Of a DNA stretch of 64,000 bases, positions 1 through 11,766 are shown piece after piece. Position 1 is the first letter of the stretch. Each line of letters begins with the position of its first letter. Source of the stretch: Zerene cesonia (lineage: Eukaryota > Arthropoda > Insecta > Lepidoptera > Pieridae); NCBI RefSeq assembly GCF_012273895.1, contig NW_024045132.1, positions 806,001 to 870,000 of the forward strand, in the 5' to 3' direction. Both the position numbers and the translations under genes were made by a program. The notes below the pieces were generated by a model. It did no database searches, was not told the DNA's origin, and saw only the letters and a list, made by a program, of their open reading frames with translations.

Positions 1-801
1 TATACAGAAGACAAATGTAGCGGTATCATCGTACATAATTTTAAACATGAAAAGGAAGTGTTAAAATCTGAGGTGACGAGTCCCTACCAACTGGCCATCG
101 ACTACGATACAAATACTGTGTTTTTTAGTTATTCATCAGAAGGAGAGAACGTTTTTGAATCGGCATTCATTAATTTGAAAACGAATGAATTTGGAAACAT
201 TCCCGGAATCAGTGGAGGGTTTGCAAACGCAGTGGACAGTAAGAAAAATATCGTGTATTTAGGAGGAAGAGACGGTATTTATAAATACAATTACGAATCC
301 AAGAAGGCTGAACATTTAGACACAACTAATGATAATATCTGGCAATTGTTTTATAAAGATGCCTTATATTATTCTAGGTATCCTGATGAAACTGCCTTTG
401 TATTGAAGAACAACAAATTTGAAAAGGTTCCAGAGTTGGGAAATACAAGAGCCTTTTTAATTGGTCTAGACAATTATAGAAATATTTACTTTTCAAACTC
501 CTCTGGTTTGTTTTTCTATAAAATGGCAAATGGCTTAATTGATTATGTAGGAGACTTTAATGTCAATGGTTTTACATCAGATATCAACGGGAATTTATTT
601 TTCTCAACACCTGATGGTATTTTCTTCATTAACGTGGATAAAAAGGAAGTGGAGAGAATAGCAGAAATTGATAGTGTTTATGGAGTCGCAATAGAAGCAG
701 ATGGAAATATTTTATATGCATCCTACGACAGTATCATTAGATTAAAAGCAACTAAAAACTTATGTCCTGTAGAAGACTACAAAATTTCCTTTGCAGTTTA
801 A
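1..801 (+). CDS. Ommochrome-binding-protein-like, 3' part of gene (5' end outside window)
   Basis: The frame is open from base 1 to a TAA at 799-801, giving 266 visible residues. The sequence resembles the lepidopteran ommochrome-binding protein known from Manduca hemolymph, a secreted carrier of ommochrome pigment whose precursor is about 274 residues. The visible part therefore covers nearly all of the mature protein, and the signal peptide plus start codon should lie on an exon just left of the window. There is no ATG near the front; the GTG at 58 is not a start, because coding sense continues upstream of it (for example SGIIVHNF). The protein shows repeated short strands ending in hydrophobic-aromatic pairs, such as NIVYLGGRDGIYKY, NIYFSNSSGLFFY and NLFFSTPDGIFFI, consistent with a beta-propeller-like fold. 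Cysteines sit near both ends (residue 6 and the NLCPVED tail). The assignment comes from recalled family resemblance; a paralogue without pigment binding is possible. Confidence 0.8.
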   Translation, partial: YTEDKCSGIIVHNFKHEKEVLKSEVTSPYQLAIDYDTNTVFFSYSSEGENVFESAFINLKTNEFGNIPGISGGFANAVDSKKNIVYLGGRDGIYKYNYESKKAEHLDTTNDNIWQLFYKDALYYSRYPDETAFVLKNNKFEKVPELGNTRAFLIGLDNYRNIYFSNSSGLFFYKMANGLIDYVGDFNVNGFTSDINGNLFFSTPDGIFFINVDKKEVERIAEIDSVYGVAIEADGNILYASYDSIIRLKATKNLCPVEDYKISFAV

Positions 802-827
802 TCAAATCTTTCTTACTATTTTATTAT

Positions 828-833
828 AATAAA
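828..833 (+). terminator. Polyadenylation signal AATAAA of the ommochrome-binding-like gene
   Basis: AATAAA lies 27 bases after the stop codon at 799-801. It is the first canonical hexamer downstream, which would give a very short 3' UTR. Further AATAAA hexamers occur around 980-1012, so a longer 3' UTR is also possible. Confidence 0.5.
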
Positions 834-2371
834 ACTGATTAATTTGGTTTTTCTTTTATTGTGTTAAAGGGAAAACAAGCAAAGCTAAGATGTATTCTTT
901 ATTAGCTCTTTTCTTGAAGCTTAACTTGACTGATTTGACGTAATACCAACTGGAATTTATAAATATTTTATTCAGTTATTGAAAAATAAACGTAAAGTGA
1001 TGTTTATAAATAAATGTTTTAAACATATGAAAGTTTAAATTAAAGTTTGATCGATATTTTATAATTTTGTCCGTTCTAATAATAATGAAAGCTATCATTA
1101 TAACACGAGTACACAATATAAATTATGCATATAAAATAATCTACAAAAATTCACTTTCAAATGTACAGTGTCTGTTTATAAACATAAAGAAACTCATTAT
1201 TAGATATTTTTTGTTTGTGTGTATTATTCTAACCAATTTATTGTACAACTGACCCAGATATAAGGTTATTTTATAAATATATTATATGTATGAACGGTTT
1301 AAATGACCAAGACGACAAAACACTATTTTCAACAGGGATTTATTTCTGTCCAAGCAACGAAAGTGACAGTTACTGGGTTGGAATCGCCATATAAGTAGTC
1401 CCCTTGGTATACCTAATATACAGAATGAAATCGTTTGTCTTGTCAGCGGAATGACTGATGAACTTCTGACGAGACCGAAGTAATTGTGAGGAAAATCAAA
1501 TGAACTCTCTGTCCTATTAGTGTTGCAGACATTTTTATTACGGCTATTGTTTCATAGTAAGAGAATTTATGTATCCGTAAAATTTCATCCAGTTCTATCT
1601 ACGTGACAATTCTTAAGAGATTTCTTTGTTAATTTATTGTATATTAATATGATAATCAATATTAGCCACATAAATCAAAGACAAGTTTTGTCATTTCATA
1701 TTCATGAGCTAGCTATAAAATTAACAATTGCTTTTTTGAAATTACAGTAATAATTGGCTAGGAATATTTATTGTAATATTTTACCTTCAGAATATGACGG
1801 AGGAATTTAATTTTTTAAGGGAATTTTGTTAAAAGGAATGTGTTATTCTGTAAATACGAGTCTAAATTTCTGCGAGATTAATATTTTTGGTCGAACAAAA
1901 CATAAAAATGGGAAATACAAGAAAAATGGGAAAGTCTAATGGGCTGTAGGTGATTTATTTTATTTATTTTTTCCTCTAGGTGTTCATATAGCTTTGTTTA
2001 ATTGTTTTTTGTATTGTAATTGTGGTGTATTTTTTGTGTTCTTTTAATAAACTTTTAATCTATCTATCTATTTTATATAGGCACTAAACCAGTTTGGTGC
2101 GATTAACTCATTCAAACACACTCGTATGCTTTTTAATATTATTAGAATAATATAATATATATTATACCTTTCAAGTACTCTTATTTATTTAGTTTGAAAA
2201 TTTCGGTTTCAGAAATAATCCATGTCAAAATATGGAATTTACTTGTTTATCTACACAAGTAAATCTCGCGACAAGCTTTCATATAAATCTTATCAAATGC
2301 GAAATTACGTTATACATTAAAAGCGAATGTTTATTTTTATCTTTTTAGTGTATTTAAACAAAAAAATCCTG
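834..2371. other. Intergenic, no gene seen
   Basis: AT-rich DNA with no convincing reading frame. A short CTAT tetranucleotide run lies near 2058-2072. The 61-residue frame at 1067-1252 has a low-complexity hydrophobic composition and no ATG start, and I treat it as chance. Around 2095-2130 there is a short stretch resembling the inner part of a lepidopteran Helitron. Confidence 0.5.
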
Positions 2372-2710
2372 TTAAAAGGGTTTCATCATCATCATCATCA
2401 GCCCATATATGTTCCCACTGCTGGGACACAGGCCTCCTATGAGGGTTTAGGCCATAATCCACCACGCTGGCCAAGTGCGGGTTGGCAGATGTCACATGTC
2501 GTCGAACTTTTGATTCTCGGACATGCCGGTTTCCTCACGATGTTTTCCTTCACCGTTTTAAGCAGTGGTGATGTTATCTACATGCGCAGATAAATTGAAA
2601 AATCAATTTATTTCTTGCACGCTCGCCCGGTCTCGAACCCCGACTTATCGATTTTGAAGTCCGAGGTTCTCACCACTGAGCCACCACTGCACTAAAACTT
2701 AAAAGGGTTT
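2372..2710 (-). mobile_element. tRNA-derived SINE, full length, with 12-bp target-site duplication
   Basis: The element occupies 2384-2698 on the - strand. Its tRNA-like head, read on the - strand, has an A-box-like TGGCTCAGTGGTGAG and a B-box GGTTCGAGACC, the two internal pol III promoter elements. The body ends in a run of ATG triplets (CATCATCAT at 2384-2400 on the + strand). It is flanked by perfect copies of TTAAAAGGGTTT at 2372-2383 and 2699-2710, the hallmark of target-primed retroposition. The same family recurs at 10350, 29084, 42861 and 52472. The open frame at 2327-2593 is only a read-through of this repeat. Confidence 0.9.
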
Positions 2711-5069
2711 ATTACTCTTAATTTCTTATGAATTTTAAGTATGGTAGATAGAAGGTACTTAATAATTTTATTTTATAGTGCTACAGCAGTTCTAGGAAGG
2801 AAGATTTTAAATATATGAGTATATTTGCAAGGATTCTGTATAAATTTGAATAACTGTTATTAATTCAAAATCATGTCGTGCCCTGTTTAGCGGAAATAAT
2901 AATATGTTTATGAAATAATAATTGTACCCCTCTCGGTTTTGTATCGCTTAATATGTCTGTGCTATAGTTTTTCACAATAAATGTCTAAGGAAATCAAAAA
3001 AGTTTTTCAATTCGAACCTGTAATTTCTGAGATTAACACGTTCAAATAAACTCTTCAGCTTTTTGATTATCAGTATAGATTATTATAAAAATAAATATCG
3101 TATTGTATAAACACCTTTAAATATTCATTAATTAAATGATGTCTTTAATAAAACGAAATACGTTGTTACGTTGGGACAGCAATTATTTTACCTCGAGGAA
3201 ATAAGTGATTTGATTAGATTAATTATTTCCAGAATAATAAAAGTTTCTTATTTGTATGTATTAGTAGTTATAAAACTTCCATCGCATATAATGGCATATA
3301 TTTAATCATTTTGTTCTAATTAGTGTTATTTCTTTTGCTGAGATAATCTGAAGGAAGTAAATAATTACCGATAACAACGGCTTTGCAAACAAAAATAATT
3401 GCTTATTAGCGCGCGTAAATCTTTTAGCTACTTGTTACCATAACTATATTCGGGTGCTAAATATAAAAAAAAACGTGTTGATTTTATGATCTAAAATTTT
3501 TATGTTGAGGTAATTTTGCGATTAAACTTACCTATTGAAAAAAGCTTATTTTTATCTTTGTCCCCCAGTAAACCTGTATTGTGAACTGTATTGTTGGGAG
3601 ATTTTGAAAAGTTGTTGTATCAATTTGGAAAAAATTTACTCCCTTTCAATTGGATGGTAATTTTTTCTTATGTTTTGTCCTAATTTGACCGAACTAGAAA
3701 TCTTTTTCGACTGTCTTTATGACAGTACAATGCTTGGTCCGTGGTATATATATATACATAACCAGTTAGCCATAAAATCTAAATTAATTTAACAGGCAGA
3801 GCGCCAAAGGTTGATCTTTGCCCATCTAGAAAAGCGATAAACTGATTAAATAGCTACACCTACGAGCAGCGTTCATTAGTTTTACATCTGTCGATGAAAT
3901 GCAGGAACAAAGAAAATTCATACAAAAGCTTGTCACGGAAGGTCAAAGGGATTACTAACAAAGCCTGCGTTATTACATTTTAATATTCAGGACAAGTATG
4001 ATTACGATCCTTTATGAATAAGGATTTAATCTAATATGATTTATGGTCAGAAGTATCACTGGAGCGAAAAGATCAAAATTGTGAACGCAAATCTTAACAA
4101 GTAATACCTACCAAGCAAAAATCTAATGCTTAGTGATGCTCGGTAGCCGTGTGACTCCAGATGCCAGACGCCAGCAAACTGGAAAGCTTTATGAATAATT
4201 CTTTTGTGTTGTCACCTTTTTTCCTCTATACTTGATAAAAATTTCATTTCTGTTATGACGTATCTTCTCTTATCGAGGTACCGCGGCGCTATGTACAAAA
4301 CATCATACTAAATATTTATCTACGTTGTTGGTGATGATGTAAGTCACCATTAGGGTTATTTAAATCCACTTGTGAATTTATTAAAGTGCTATAAATATTT
4401 ATTAATAGCTCAGGACTCAACACAACTATAAATAATACGTACAATTGTATACAATTTTATAAATACACCGCACCTTGCCATATAAATATACCTTATGGAA
4501 TCGGAGTTTCATCCGGTGAGAAAGTGCGCCGTTTATTTATAACAAATCAATAGTATGACGGATGGTGATAGATCTAAGCGCTAATTGAATGAGGATTGTA
4601 AATTATTTTGTGAAAAATAACTCATTTTTCTGCCTACGTGCGTTTGTGGCATTTATAAATTGTTCAACGCCCACCCGATGTAGACTTTTAAGGTTAACTT
4701 ACCTACTGAAGTTGATTAAAATTTTGTAGTAAAATTTATGTTGAGCTTTATGATTCATCGCGTTCAATTAATTGCATGGAGAAAAAGTCATTATGGCATG
4801 TTTAAACTAGTAAAAATGTCCCGTACGTTTTAAATTTTATAATGAATTTTTTCAGCATTTTGCAAGTAAAAATTAATCTGGTTTTAATATTGCAATTTGT
4901 AATGCTGAAATGTTATGGCAAAAGCGACTTCTTGTTTGTTTTGTTGAATGCACTTATCTCAGTAGTCCATTAGTTGAATATATAAGCCATATATATTTTA
5001 TTATAACATCATGCGGTACTCCGCATACTTCAGGAGCGGAATAGCAATGAAAATGTTGATTTTTTATGA
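2711..5069. other. Intergenic, no gene seen
   Basis: AT-rich single-copy-looking DNA without a convincing frame. Around 3000-3060 there is a short Helitron-like fragment. Two splice-donor-like sequences on the - strand, AATAG|GTAAGT near 3534 and AGTAG|GTAAGT near 4710, have no coding sequence attached that I could accept. Confidence 0.45.
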
Positions 5070-5410
5070 CACAGTCGGCAATGGAGCTGGTGAGACGCCT
5101 GATGGTGAGCGCTACCACCGCCCATGAATATTTGTAGAGGCAAATATGAATAAAATCCATTGCAGACCTTACGCCTCTATAAGTGGATTGCCGACTTTAA
5201 ATTGGGAAGAGATTAAGAAAGGATTGTCGAGAGGAATAAAGGAAAGGACCGGGAAGGGTAAGGAAAAGGATATGGGCCACCGGCTCCCCCACTCATCGAA
5301 CGAAACACAGCAGAATGTTAATTCACGCCGGTCTTCTGTGAGGGTGTGGTACTTCCCCGGTGCGAGCTGGCCCAATTCATGCCGAAGCGTGCTCGACTAT
5401 CACATACAAA
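5070..5410 (+). repeat. Dispersed repeat 'family B', longest copy in the window
   Basis: Starts at ACAGTCGGCAATGGAGCTGG and ends near TCACATACAAA. The family is recognised by internal comparison: the blocks CGGCAATGGAGCTGG, GATGGTGAGCG, GCAGACC...CGCCTCTA, GGAATAAAGGAAAG, GGAAGGGTAAGGAAAAGG and CACGCCGGTCT recur at 9215, 13676, 18269, 33515, 44619 and 46984 in both orientations. I could not find a tRNA head, terminal inverted repeats or a coding region. It is probably a lepidopteran SINE or non-autonomous element, but I cannot name it. The frames at 5146-5511 (+) and 5169-5375 (-) are shadows of the repeat. Confidence 0.75.
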
Positions 5411-8400
5411 AGCATTTGATAGCAGACAAAGTTGCGTGGGTTAGCTCGTTATATAATTTATTGTACATATTATGTTTAGAATTTACTTCAACAACAATGA
5501 TTAATAGATAAATTCTCTAATTTAAGCGCCGAGTCTTCAACAAAAGCATATGTACAAACATTCAAGAAAATTTCTTAAATGTATAATTTCTTAAATAAAC
5601 AATTTTCCTGAAAATGGAAGTTTTAATGAACGTTTTCTTTTCAATTTTTAATTCTTATTTCAATCCATTCAAGGTAACTGATAAATAGCAATTTGACTTT
5701 TTAGAAGTAGCTAAATGTAAACATTTGATATAATTATTTTAATGCATTCGAAGTTCTCTTATGTGAGAAATGTGTTCAAAGAAAGTGCGAGAATTTCGAA
5801 TTTCTACAATCTAGCGTCCAATAGTTACCTACCAGTTACTTAGTGAGGCTCTAGTACACAAGCATTTATGAAATAATTTTTATATAATGTATTAAAAAAA
5901 GTAAATTATAATTAAAAAACCCCCGAGCATTGATTGATTTTTGTCGAATATTGCATAGCACACAAATAATCCGTTATATTAATAAATAATAATAACACGC
6001 TTCATTAAGCACCAATTAAGGTAAAGCAAACGTAAAATGAAAAAAAAACTAAGAACAAATAATATGAGACCTATTAGGGAACCTTTGGGTAAGATTTTTT
6101 GATAAATAAAGTTGTTAAATGAGGAGTGAAGGAGACGGTGACTGAAAAATATTTATAAATATTTGAAATTTATTAATACTCACATATTTCGTCGAATTTT
6201 CCCATACCAGAAACTATTCAACGGAGACAAAAAGTTTTTACTTCAAAATATTATTAGTCGAATATTAGTCAATGTGTTTGTATACAGATCTACAGAGCGT
6301 GCCAAAGCCATTTCTCAATCACACTCTGGAAATAAATAGCCCTCAGCCGAAGTAAAAAACTCACAAAGACAAACAAAGAATTAAACGCTTATTTGGAAAG
6401 GTCAAAAAGAAAAAAAAATTGTTTAATTTATGATGAAAAATCAAACCGCGAAGTCTTCAACAAAAGCTATCTTTCAGCTTGGCAAAATAAATGAGTGAAA
6501 TTGTTATTATAAGTTTTCGTGACGATGCAAGCAATAACTTATGGCGCTGTAATGGATGAATTTACGGTGATTCGACAAAAAGGTTCCGCAATAATTGCGC
6601 GATGAACGATAATTTAGAAGCAATTAATCTTCAACTAGTGGTTTGGATAAAGGAAATTATAGTTTGATAAAAAGAGAACTTAGTTAGCTTTTATTGTTTA
6701 ATTTTGTTTCATTCAGAATCCATCCAATATAACATAGAATCAATCCATGCATACTTCATTCATAAGCTTCGAATCCATTCTAGAAAAGAAAATTCCTTTC
6801 GCCCTTTGCGTTGAGCACTTTTCGATAGGGTTTGGGTCTGCTTGTTATATTAAAATTCTTATTCGTACGATGCATTTTATCGCCTAATTATCATTTTATT
6901 TTTATTATTTTTAGCTCCTTGTGATGACGCAAAAGGGGTGTGTTTTTCTTTGCGCAGTTATTAAAAGAAAAGAAGGCCTTTTTACTCCTAGTAGATTTTC
7001 ATTTTTAACTATTCCAACAGATTATTTCGTTTTAACGTTTTACCGATAATTGTAGACGAGGTGACCGTATCATTTGAGGAACCTACTACTTCTTTATTTA
7101 TTTAAATTATTAAATTAATTATATGAGCATGACATTATCTACAATAAAGACCGAAATTATAAACAATAAAAGAAAGAAAATTCGCGTGAAGTATTAATTC
7201 TTTTTTCGGAAGTATAGTTTTCTTATCGCCTACTTGCACAGCAGCGGTGATTGTCTTATAAAACAAAAGAAAACACACTTACGTTCAGTTACTATGAGAA
7301 TTGTAATATTGTTTAATTATTTTGTCTTACTTGTGTCGAAAAACAGTCCACGGTAACAGAAATTGCTTTGCACACACTATCCCCATGTCATATCGAAACA
7401 ATTCTGCAATTCACTTTCTTTGAGTTATAAACTTTAAAAAGTACCAACTGTTCAAAGAATGAACGTATATTTTTTCACAGGAATCGCTGTTTCGTTTCCA
7501 GCTAAATGTATGTGCTATGACTATTTGAAAATTGCTTAATGGCTACATATTCCCAAAATCTATTATTTTTGAGTCAATAAAACTTTTTTTACATATTAAT
7601 ATTTTTTTGACAATTGATACATGACAGTCTAAGGATAAACTTCCTGGCCTTTTTTATAAAAGTATTTTCACATTAAATAATTATTTTGGCATGTTATAAA
7701 AAAAGGATTGTCGAGTTTAATATAACATACAATATTGAATTTATCTACGCTTCGATTACGATAATAACTGCAAAATTCGGAAAACTTACAAAGAAAACAT
7801 TTACCTAAGTTGAGCTACATTATTATAAATGAAAGATTCAAAATTAGTTTGAAACAAATGACAAATTATGTGCCATACAAGAAACAGCTAGGCAGTCATT
7901 CAATTGTAACGGAAAAACGATTGAACGTTTCACAAAGGTCACGTTTTTAGTATTCAAAGGCCAATGTCGAAGTTCCTGGAAAGGAATATCTAATTTAGGG
8001 GCGCGGAAGTAAAGCTGTCGGTACACTGGACGTGAATATTGAACGGTGAATATCCGGAATAGTGCAGACATTATGAAAATTCCCTCCAATCGAGAAATGG
8101 AATCGCACGCTTGGCTTGCAGTTTGTTATTAATAGGATTTGCGTTTGAAGGCCCTGTGTGAATTTTAAAGGTTATCAATATGATGCTATTGTAAGGGAAT
8201 GTTTACACCTTTACTAAATCTTATATCTTTAAACGAGCAATTCTTGTATATATATATACATATAATTGGAATCTCGGAATCGGCTCCAACGATTTTCATG
8301 AAATTTAGTGTATAGGGGGTTTCGGGGGCGATAAATCGATCTAGCTAGGAATCTTTTTAGAAAATGTCATATTCGTGTTTTATTCGTGTTTTATCGACTT

Positions 8401-8891
8401 AAACTTACTTTTTTAACAAATAGGAGGCGTTTGAGTAGTCCCAATTTATTATGACTCTTCCTGACATCTATTGGCGAATAATAATACTATTTTTTGGCGA
8501 ATAATTAAAGTTCCAGCAGATGGCGTTGTTAAGTAACGAAGTCAATGAGTGTTTGCTTTGAGGTTGATTAAAATCCGATTTAAAAATTAAAACTGTGATG
8601 ACATAAATATACATATACACTTGCGTAATTGATTGATTGATAAACTGTAAAAAATTAAGTATTTGTATCTAATATAATATCAAACTAATTGCACTCACGA
8701 TTTTTTTCTTTAAATAATCAGTTCATATTTTTTTATTATTCTGTCGGTAAGATCGAAAAATATTATTCATATTTCATCATTTTATTAGTATGTAATTCGT
8801 ACTTAAATATCATTTCCAAAAAACACAATTTATAAAAAAACAAAAAAAAAAATATCAACCAGGTCAACCAGGTACTGCTTTTAAATTGATC
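5411..8891. other. Intergenic, no gene seen
   Basis: AT-rich DNA with no accepted gene. A slightly GC-richer patch at 7900-8100 gives an 81-residue frame on the - strand (7844-8089) without splice signals or recognisable motifs. A (TA)n-like run lies near 8250. From 8260 to 8530 the sequence resembles worn repeat DNA (ATTTTCATGAAATTTAGT core). Confidence 0.4.
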
Positions 8892-8939
8892 ATAAACACA
8901 TACCGTACTATGTAACACCATTGTACGGTATGTGTTTAT
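8892..8939. repeat. Perfect 17-bp inverted repeat, 14-base loop
   Basis: The arm ATAAACACATACCGTAC at 8892-8908 is exactly complementary to 8923-8939, with the loop at 8909-8922. The stem holds 6 G-C pairs in otherwise very AT-rich DNA. The larger perfect hairpin at 9072-9146 is only 132 bases further on. No gene is adjacent. Confidence 0.9.
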
Positions 8940-9071
8940 TTAATATATCATTATGAACTATGATAAATATTTGCACCTAAAAATATCATATTTTGCATGA
9001 GTATAAGGCAAAACGGAATATTATATACAGACATTTAATTTTTAGTTTTATAGCATTGAAATGCTTTATAA

Positions 9072-9146
9072 ATGAGAAATTTTGAAAGAATAGAAAAAAT
9101 TTGATCCTCGTGATCAAATTTTTTCTATTCTTTCAAAATTTCTCAT
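9072..9146. repeat. Perfect 35-bp inverted repeat with 5-base loop
   Basis: Arm 9072-9106 (begins ATGAGAAATTTTG, ends TTTGATC) and arm 9112-9146 are exact reverse complements around the loop CTCGT at 9107-9111. Pairing stops with an A-A mismatch at 9071/9147. Either strand as RNA would fold into a 35-bp uninterrupted stem. No other copy of the arm was noticed in the window. It could be a replication template-switch product, a hairpin-RNA source or an assembly fold-back; a classical microRNA precursor would normally contain mismatches and a larger loop. Confidence 0.95.
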
Positions 9147-9214
9147 ATACAGATATTTCAAAAATATTTTTGAATATATAATCTGACATTTCAATTTTTT
9201 TTTACGTCATAGCG

Positions 9215-9350
9215 GGTGAGGAAAAGGCCTCCGGTTCCCGTACGAAACATATGCTTCTATTTCACGCCGGTCTCTTATGGGGTTGTGGAACTTCCTAGGT
9301 GCGATCTGTCTATTCGTGCGGAACCGTGCTCGATTCCCACATATAAAACT
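9215..9350 (+). repeat. Family B repeat, 3' part only
   Basis: Matches the last third of the 5070-5410 copy: GGAAAAGGCCTCCGG, then TTCACGCCGGTCTC, GTGGAACTTCC, the GTGC...TGCTCGATTCCCACATA end. The front two thirds are missing. Confidence 0.65.
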
Positions 9351-9720
9351 GTTTTAAATGTTTATAAATGTTGATGTTCACGTAACAAAATTAATCCATA
9401 GATTTTGCTTAATTTGCTTAAATTTCTTTCGCAAAGAAGCTTTTATATGACCAAAACAATGTTTTTCAGTTGAATAGATGTAAATCTTTTTAGCAAGTGA
9501 TTTTCGGTAGTTGCAAAACTTTTACGATGGCGACAACAGAAACAAAACATGTTGTAATACATTTGTTAGGAAATTTAATTATCTTGTTCTTAATTTAGTT
9601 CGGAGTTTCATATTATTGTTGCGTCTCCCTAATCGAATATCAAAATGTATGTATGTTGCGCTGTTTTTTATAGTGAAAACAATACGTGGAGAAAGTAAAA
9701 TGTATGATATTAGAAATTAA

Positions 9721-9820
9721 AAACTTTTTAACGAATTTTAAACGCGATTTATTCATTATATTATTAACCCGACGTTTCGAACACTTGCGACTTTACAGTG
9801 AGCGTGGTCACGGGGAGACT
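9721..9820 (+). repeat. Dispersed repeat with CCCGACGTTTCGAACAC core, copy 1
   Basis: About 100 bases nearly identical to 53281-53366, sharing GCGATTTATTCATTATATTA, ACCCGACGTTTCGAACAC and GAGCGTGGTCACGGGGAGAC. Copy 1 has an extra block of about 14 bases (TTGCGACTTTACAG) that copy 2 lacks. The family is not named; it is non-coding. Confidence 0.7.
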
Positions 9821-10336
9821 GATTTTAACTGATGGACTGATTTTAATTTCTAAATGCATAATACTCGCGTAAAATCAAACACAAGAAAATACTATGTATG
9901 AAATTAATCTGCATCCAAAATAATTATCTCAATCGCTCACTGCATAGCAGTTAGCACTAACGGTAAACTGACAGAAAACTGACTAAAATTGTTGCAATGT
10001 GAGCTTTCATTAATATATAGGCGATGTGAGTGGAAACCTCATTTCCAATGTCAAATGTTTCGTCATTCGGTCGCAAATGCGTCGTGTTCATCGACACATG
10101 GCGTTAATTTCCGAGTATTCACACATGGAGAATTTTCAGTGCAATCGAAATTACATTTATTGTTCTACATATATAGTTCTGTTCACTCGAAAGTATTCTC
10201 CTTTGTTATGAGTTCTCGTATGAATTATTTAGTAGCAAAATACATAACTGTTATTGTTATCGAAATATTTTATAGGAAATATAACACAATTATTTTATTA
10301 TGTATTTATTGAAAATAACTTGAGCATGTATGTTCA

Positions 10337-10848
10337 TTGTATATTAATTCATCATCATCAGCCCATATATGTTCCCACTGCTGGGACACAGGCCTCCTAT
10401 GAGGGTTTAGGCCATAATCCACCACGCTGGCCAAGTGCGGGTTGGCAGATGTCACATGTCTTCGAACTTTTGATTCTTAGACATGCCGGTTTCCTCACGA
10501 TGTTTACCTTCACCGTTTTAAGCAGTGGTGATGTAATTCACATGTGCAGATAAATTGAAAAATCAATTTATTTCCTGCACGCTCGCCCCGGTCTCGAACC
10601 TCGACTTATCGATTTTGAAGTCCGAGGTTCTCACCACTGGCCGAAGGGGTCGCGGACGAATTTTAATCAACTCCCGTGGCCCCTTCACTTAAGTGGCTCG
10701 ACGGAACACAGTGGGGTTTTGGTCGGTAGGAATCCGACATAACCCACGGTTTTATCTCCGGAGGCCGTGGGTATCTATGCAAGATTTCCCCACTTAAAAA
10801 AAAAAAAGGTTCTCACCACTGAGCCACCACTGATTTTGTATATTAATT
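10337..10848 (-). mobile_element. tRNA-derived SINE interrupted by a second retroposon
   Basis: Same SINE family as at 2384, on the - strand, spanning 10350-10835. It is flanked by a perfect 13-bp duplication TTGTATATTAATT at 10337-10349 and 10836-10848. Its tRNA-like head is split: 10640-10807 is a separate poly(A)-tailed insert with its own 14-bp duplication. Removing the insert restores the head seen at 2640-2698, so the SINE was intact when hit. Confidence 0.92.
10640..10807 (+). mobile_element. Short poly(A)-tailed retroposon nested in the SINE
   Basis: A 168-base insert ends in 12 A residues (10796-10807) and is bounded by perfect copies of GGTTCTCACCACTG at 10626-10639 and 10808-10821. 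The body is GC-richer than the surroundings and contains GAACACAGTGGGGTTTTGG and GGCCGTGGGTATCTATGC. A worn relative lies at 13331-13428. It has no coding capacity and no clear pol III boxes, so it may be a SINE using a LINE 3' end or a 5'-truncated LINE copy. Confidence 0.85.
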
Positions 10849-11766
10849 AAATTTTACATATTGTTCAAATAAATATAAACAAGCAATAAAATAGCTAATT
10901 AAAGAGAGCTAAAGAGATAGGCATTTTATTTTTTGAACCAGAATTCTATTCAGTCAGATCAAGTCAGTTCTAAAACTGACTTCGATTGTATAGAATCATT
11001 ACACAGTCACAATTTATATAAAAAAAAATAATCAAATCTTGACACACCCATAATACATTTTATTATAACCTCTTTAACACTCTATAACATAGTTTTTACT
11101 CATGTCACCAATAACGTCAAATAACATATAACCGAAGTTGACGATTGCATCACGTGTGATAGTTGAAGCGTGGCTTCCATTTCCTCTAGTTGACACATGG
11201 AAATAGCTAGTCCATCACGCAACAAACCTATGTTTTATCCTTTTTGTTTATCTTCGGTGCATTAGACTCAGGATTGATATTGCAGGAAGCAATATCGTCG
11301 TATTCGTGTTCCTACTAAATTTGTTTACATTTTTCCATTTTTCATTCTATCCGTAACAAGCACTGTCCTTTTTGGTGTATTATTTATTTCATTTTGTATT
11401 TGTACTTAATTCAATAAAAAACAGTAACAGTTGTGCTCCCATTGGATATTTTTCTGCTAAAAACAAAGTAAATTCTTTGAAATGTTTACAATCTGAAACG
11501 ACCTAATTATCCGACAACCTAATTAATAATGTTTATTCAATTAAAAAACAAAGGAACCGGACAGGGAAATATAAAGTAAGTCTTTTTACTAACAACGGAA
11601 CGGACACGGTGATAAGGTTTTGGGTGAGAGAATGTTAGTTCAAATATATATTGCCATTTTTATCCAAAACAGCTGGTCTAATTATATTGCAGTTTTTAGT
11701 TATACTATGAGAAAGTTTCGATATTTAATTGTTTATTTATAGGTATTTGAATACGCTATTGCCATA

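Noticed and set aside
58..801. GTG at 58 as the start of the first protein
   Set aside because: The frame is open to base 1 and the upstream residues fit the family, so 58 is only the first alternative start codon in a partial gene.
2327..2593. Histidine-rich frame (FHHHHHQPIYVP), also at 10254 and 29062
   Set aside because: The histidines are the (CAT)n tail of a SINE read in frame; all three copies are the same repeat.
3534..3579. Possible - strand exon with donor AATAG|GTAAGT
   Set aside because: Forty-six bases, weak acceptor, low-complexity peptide (DKDKNKLF).
7844..8089. 81-residue - strand frame
   Set aside because: No supporting splice signals, no recognisable domain and no start context.
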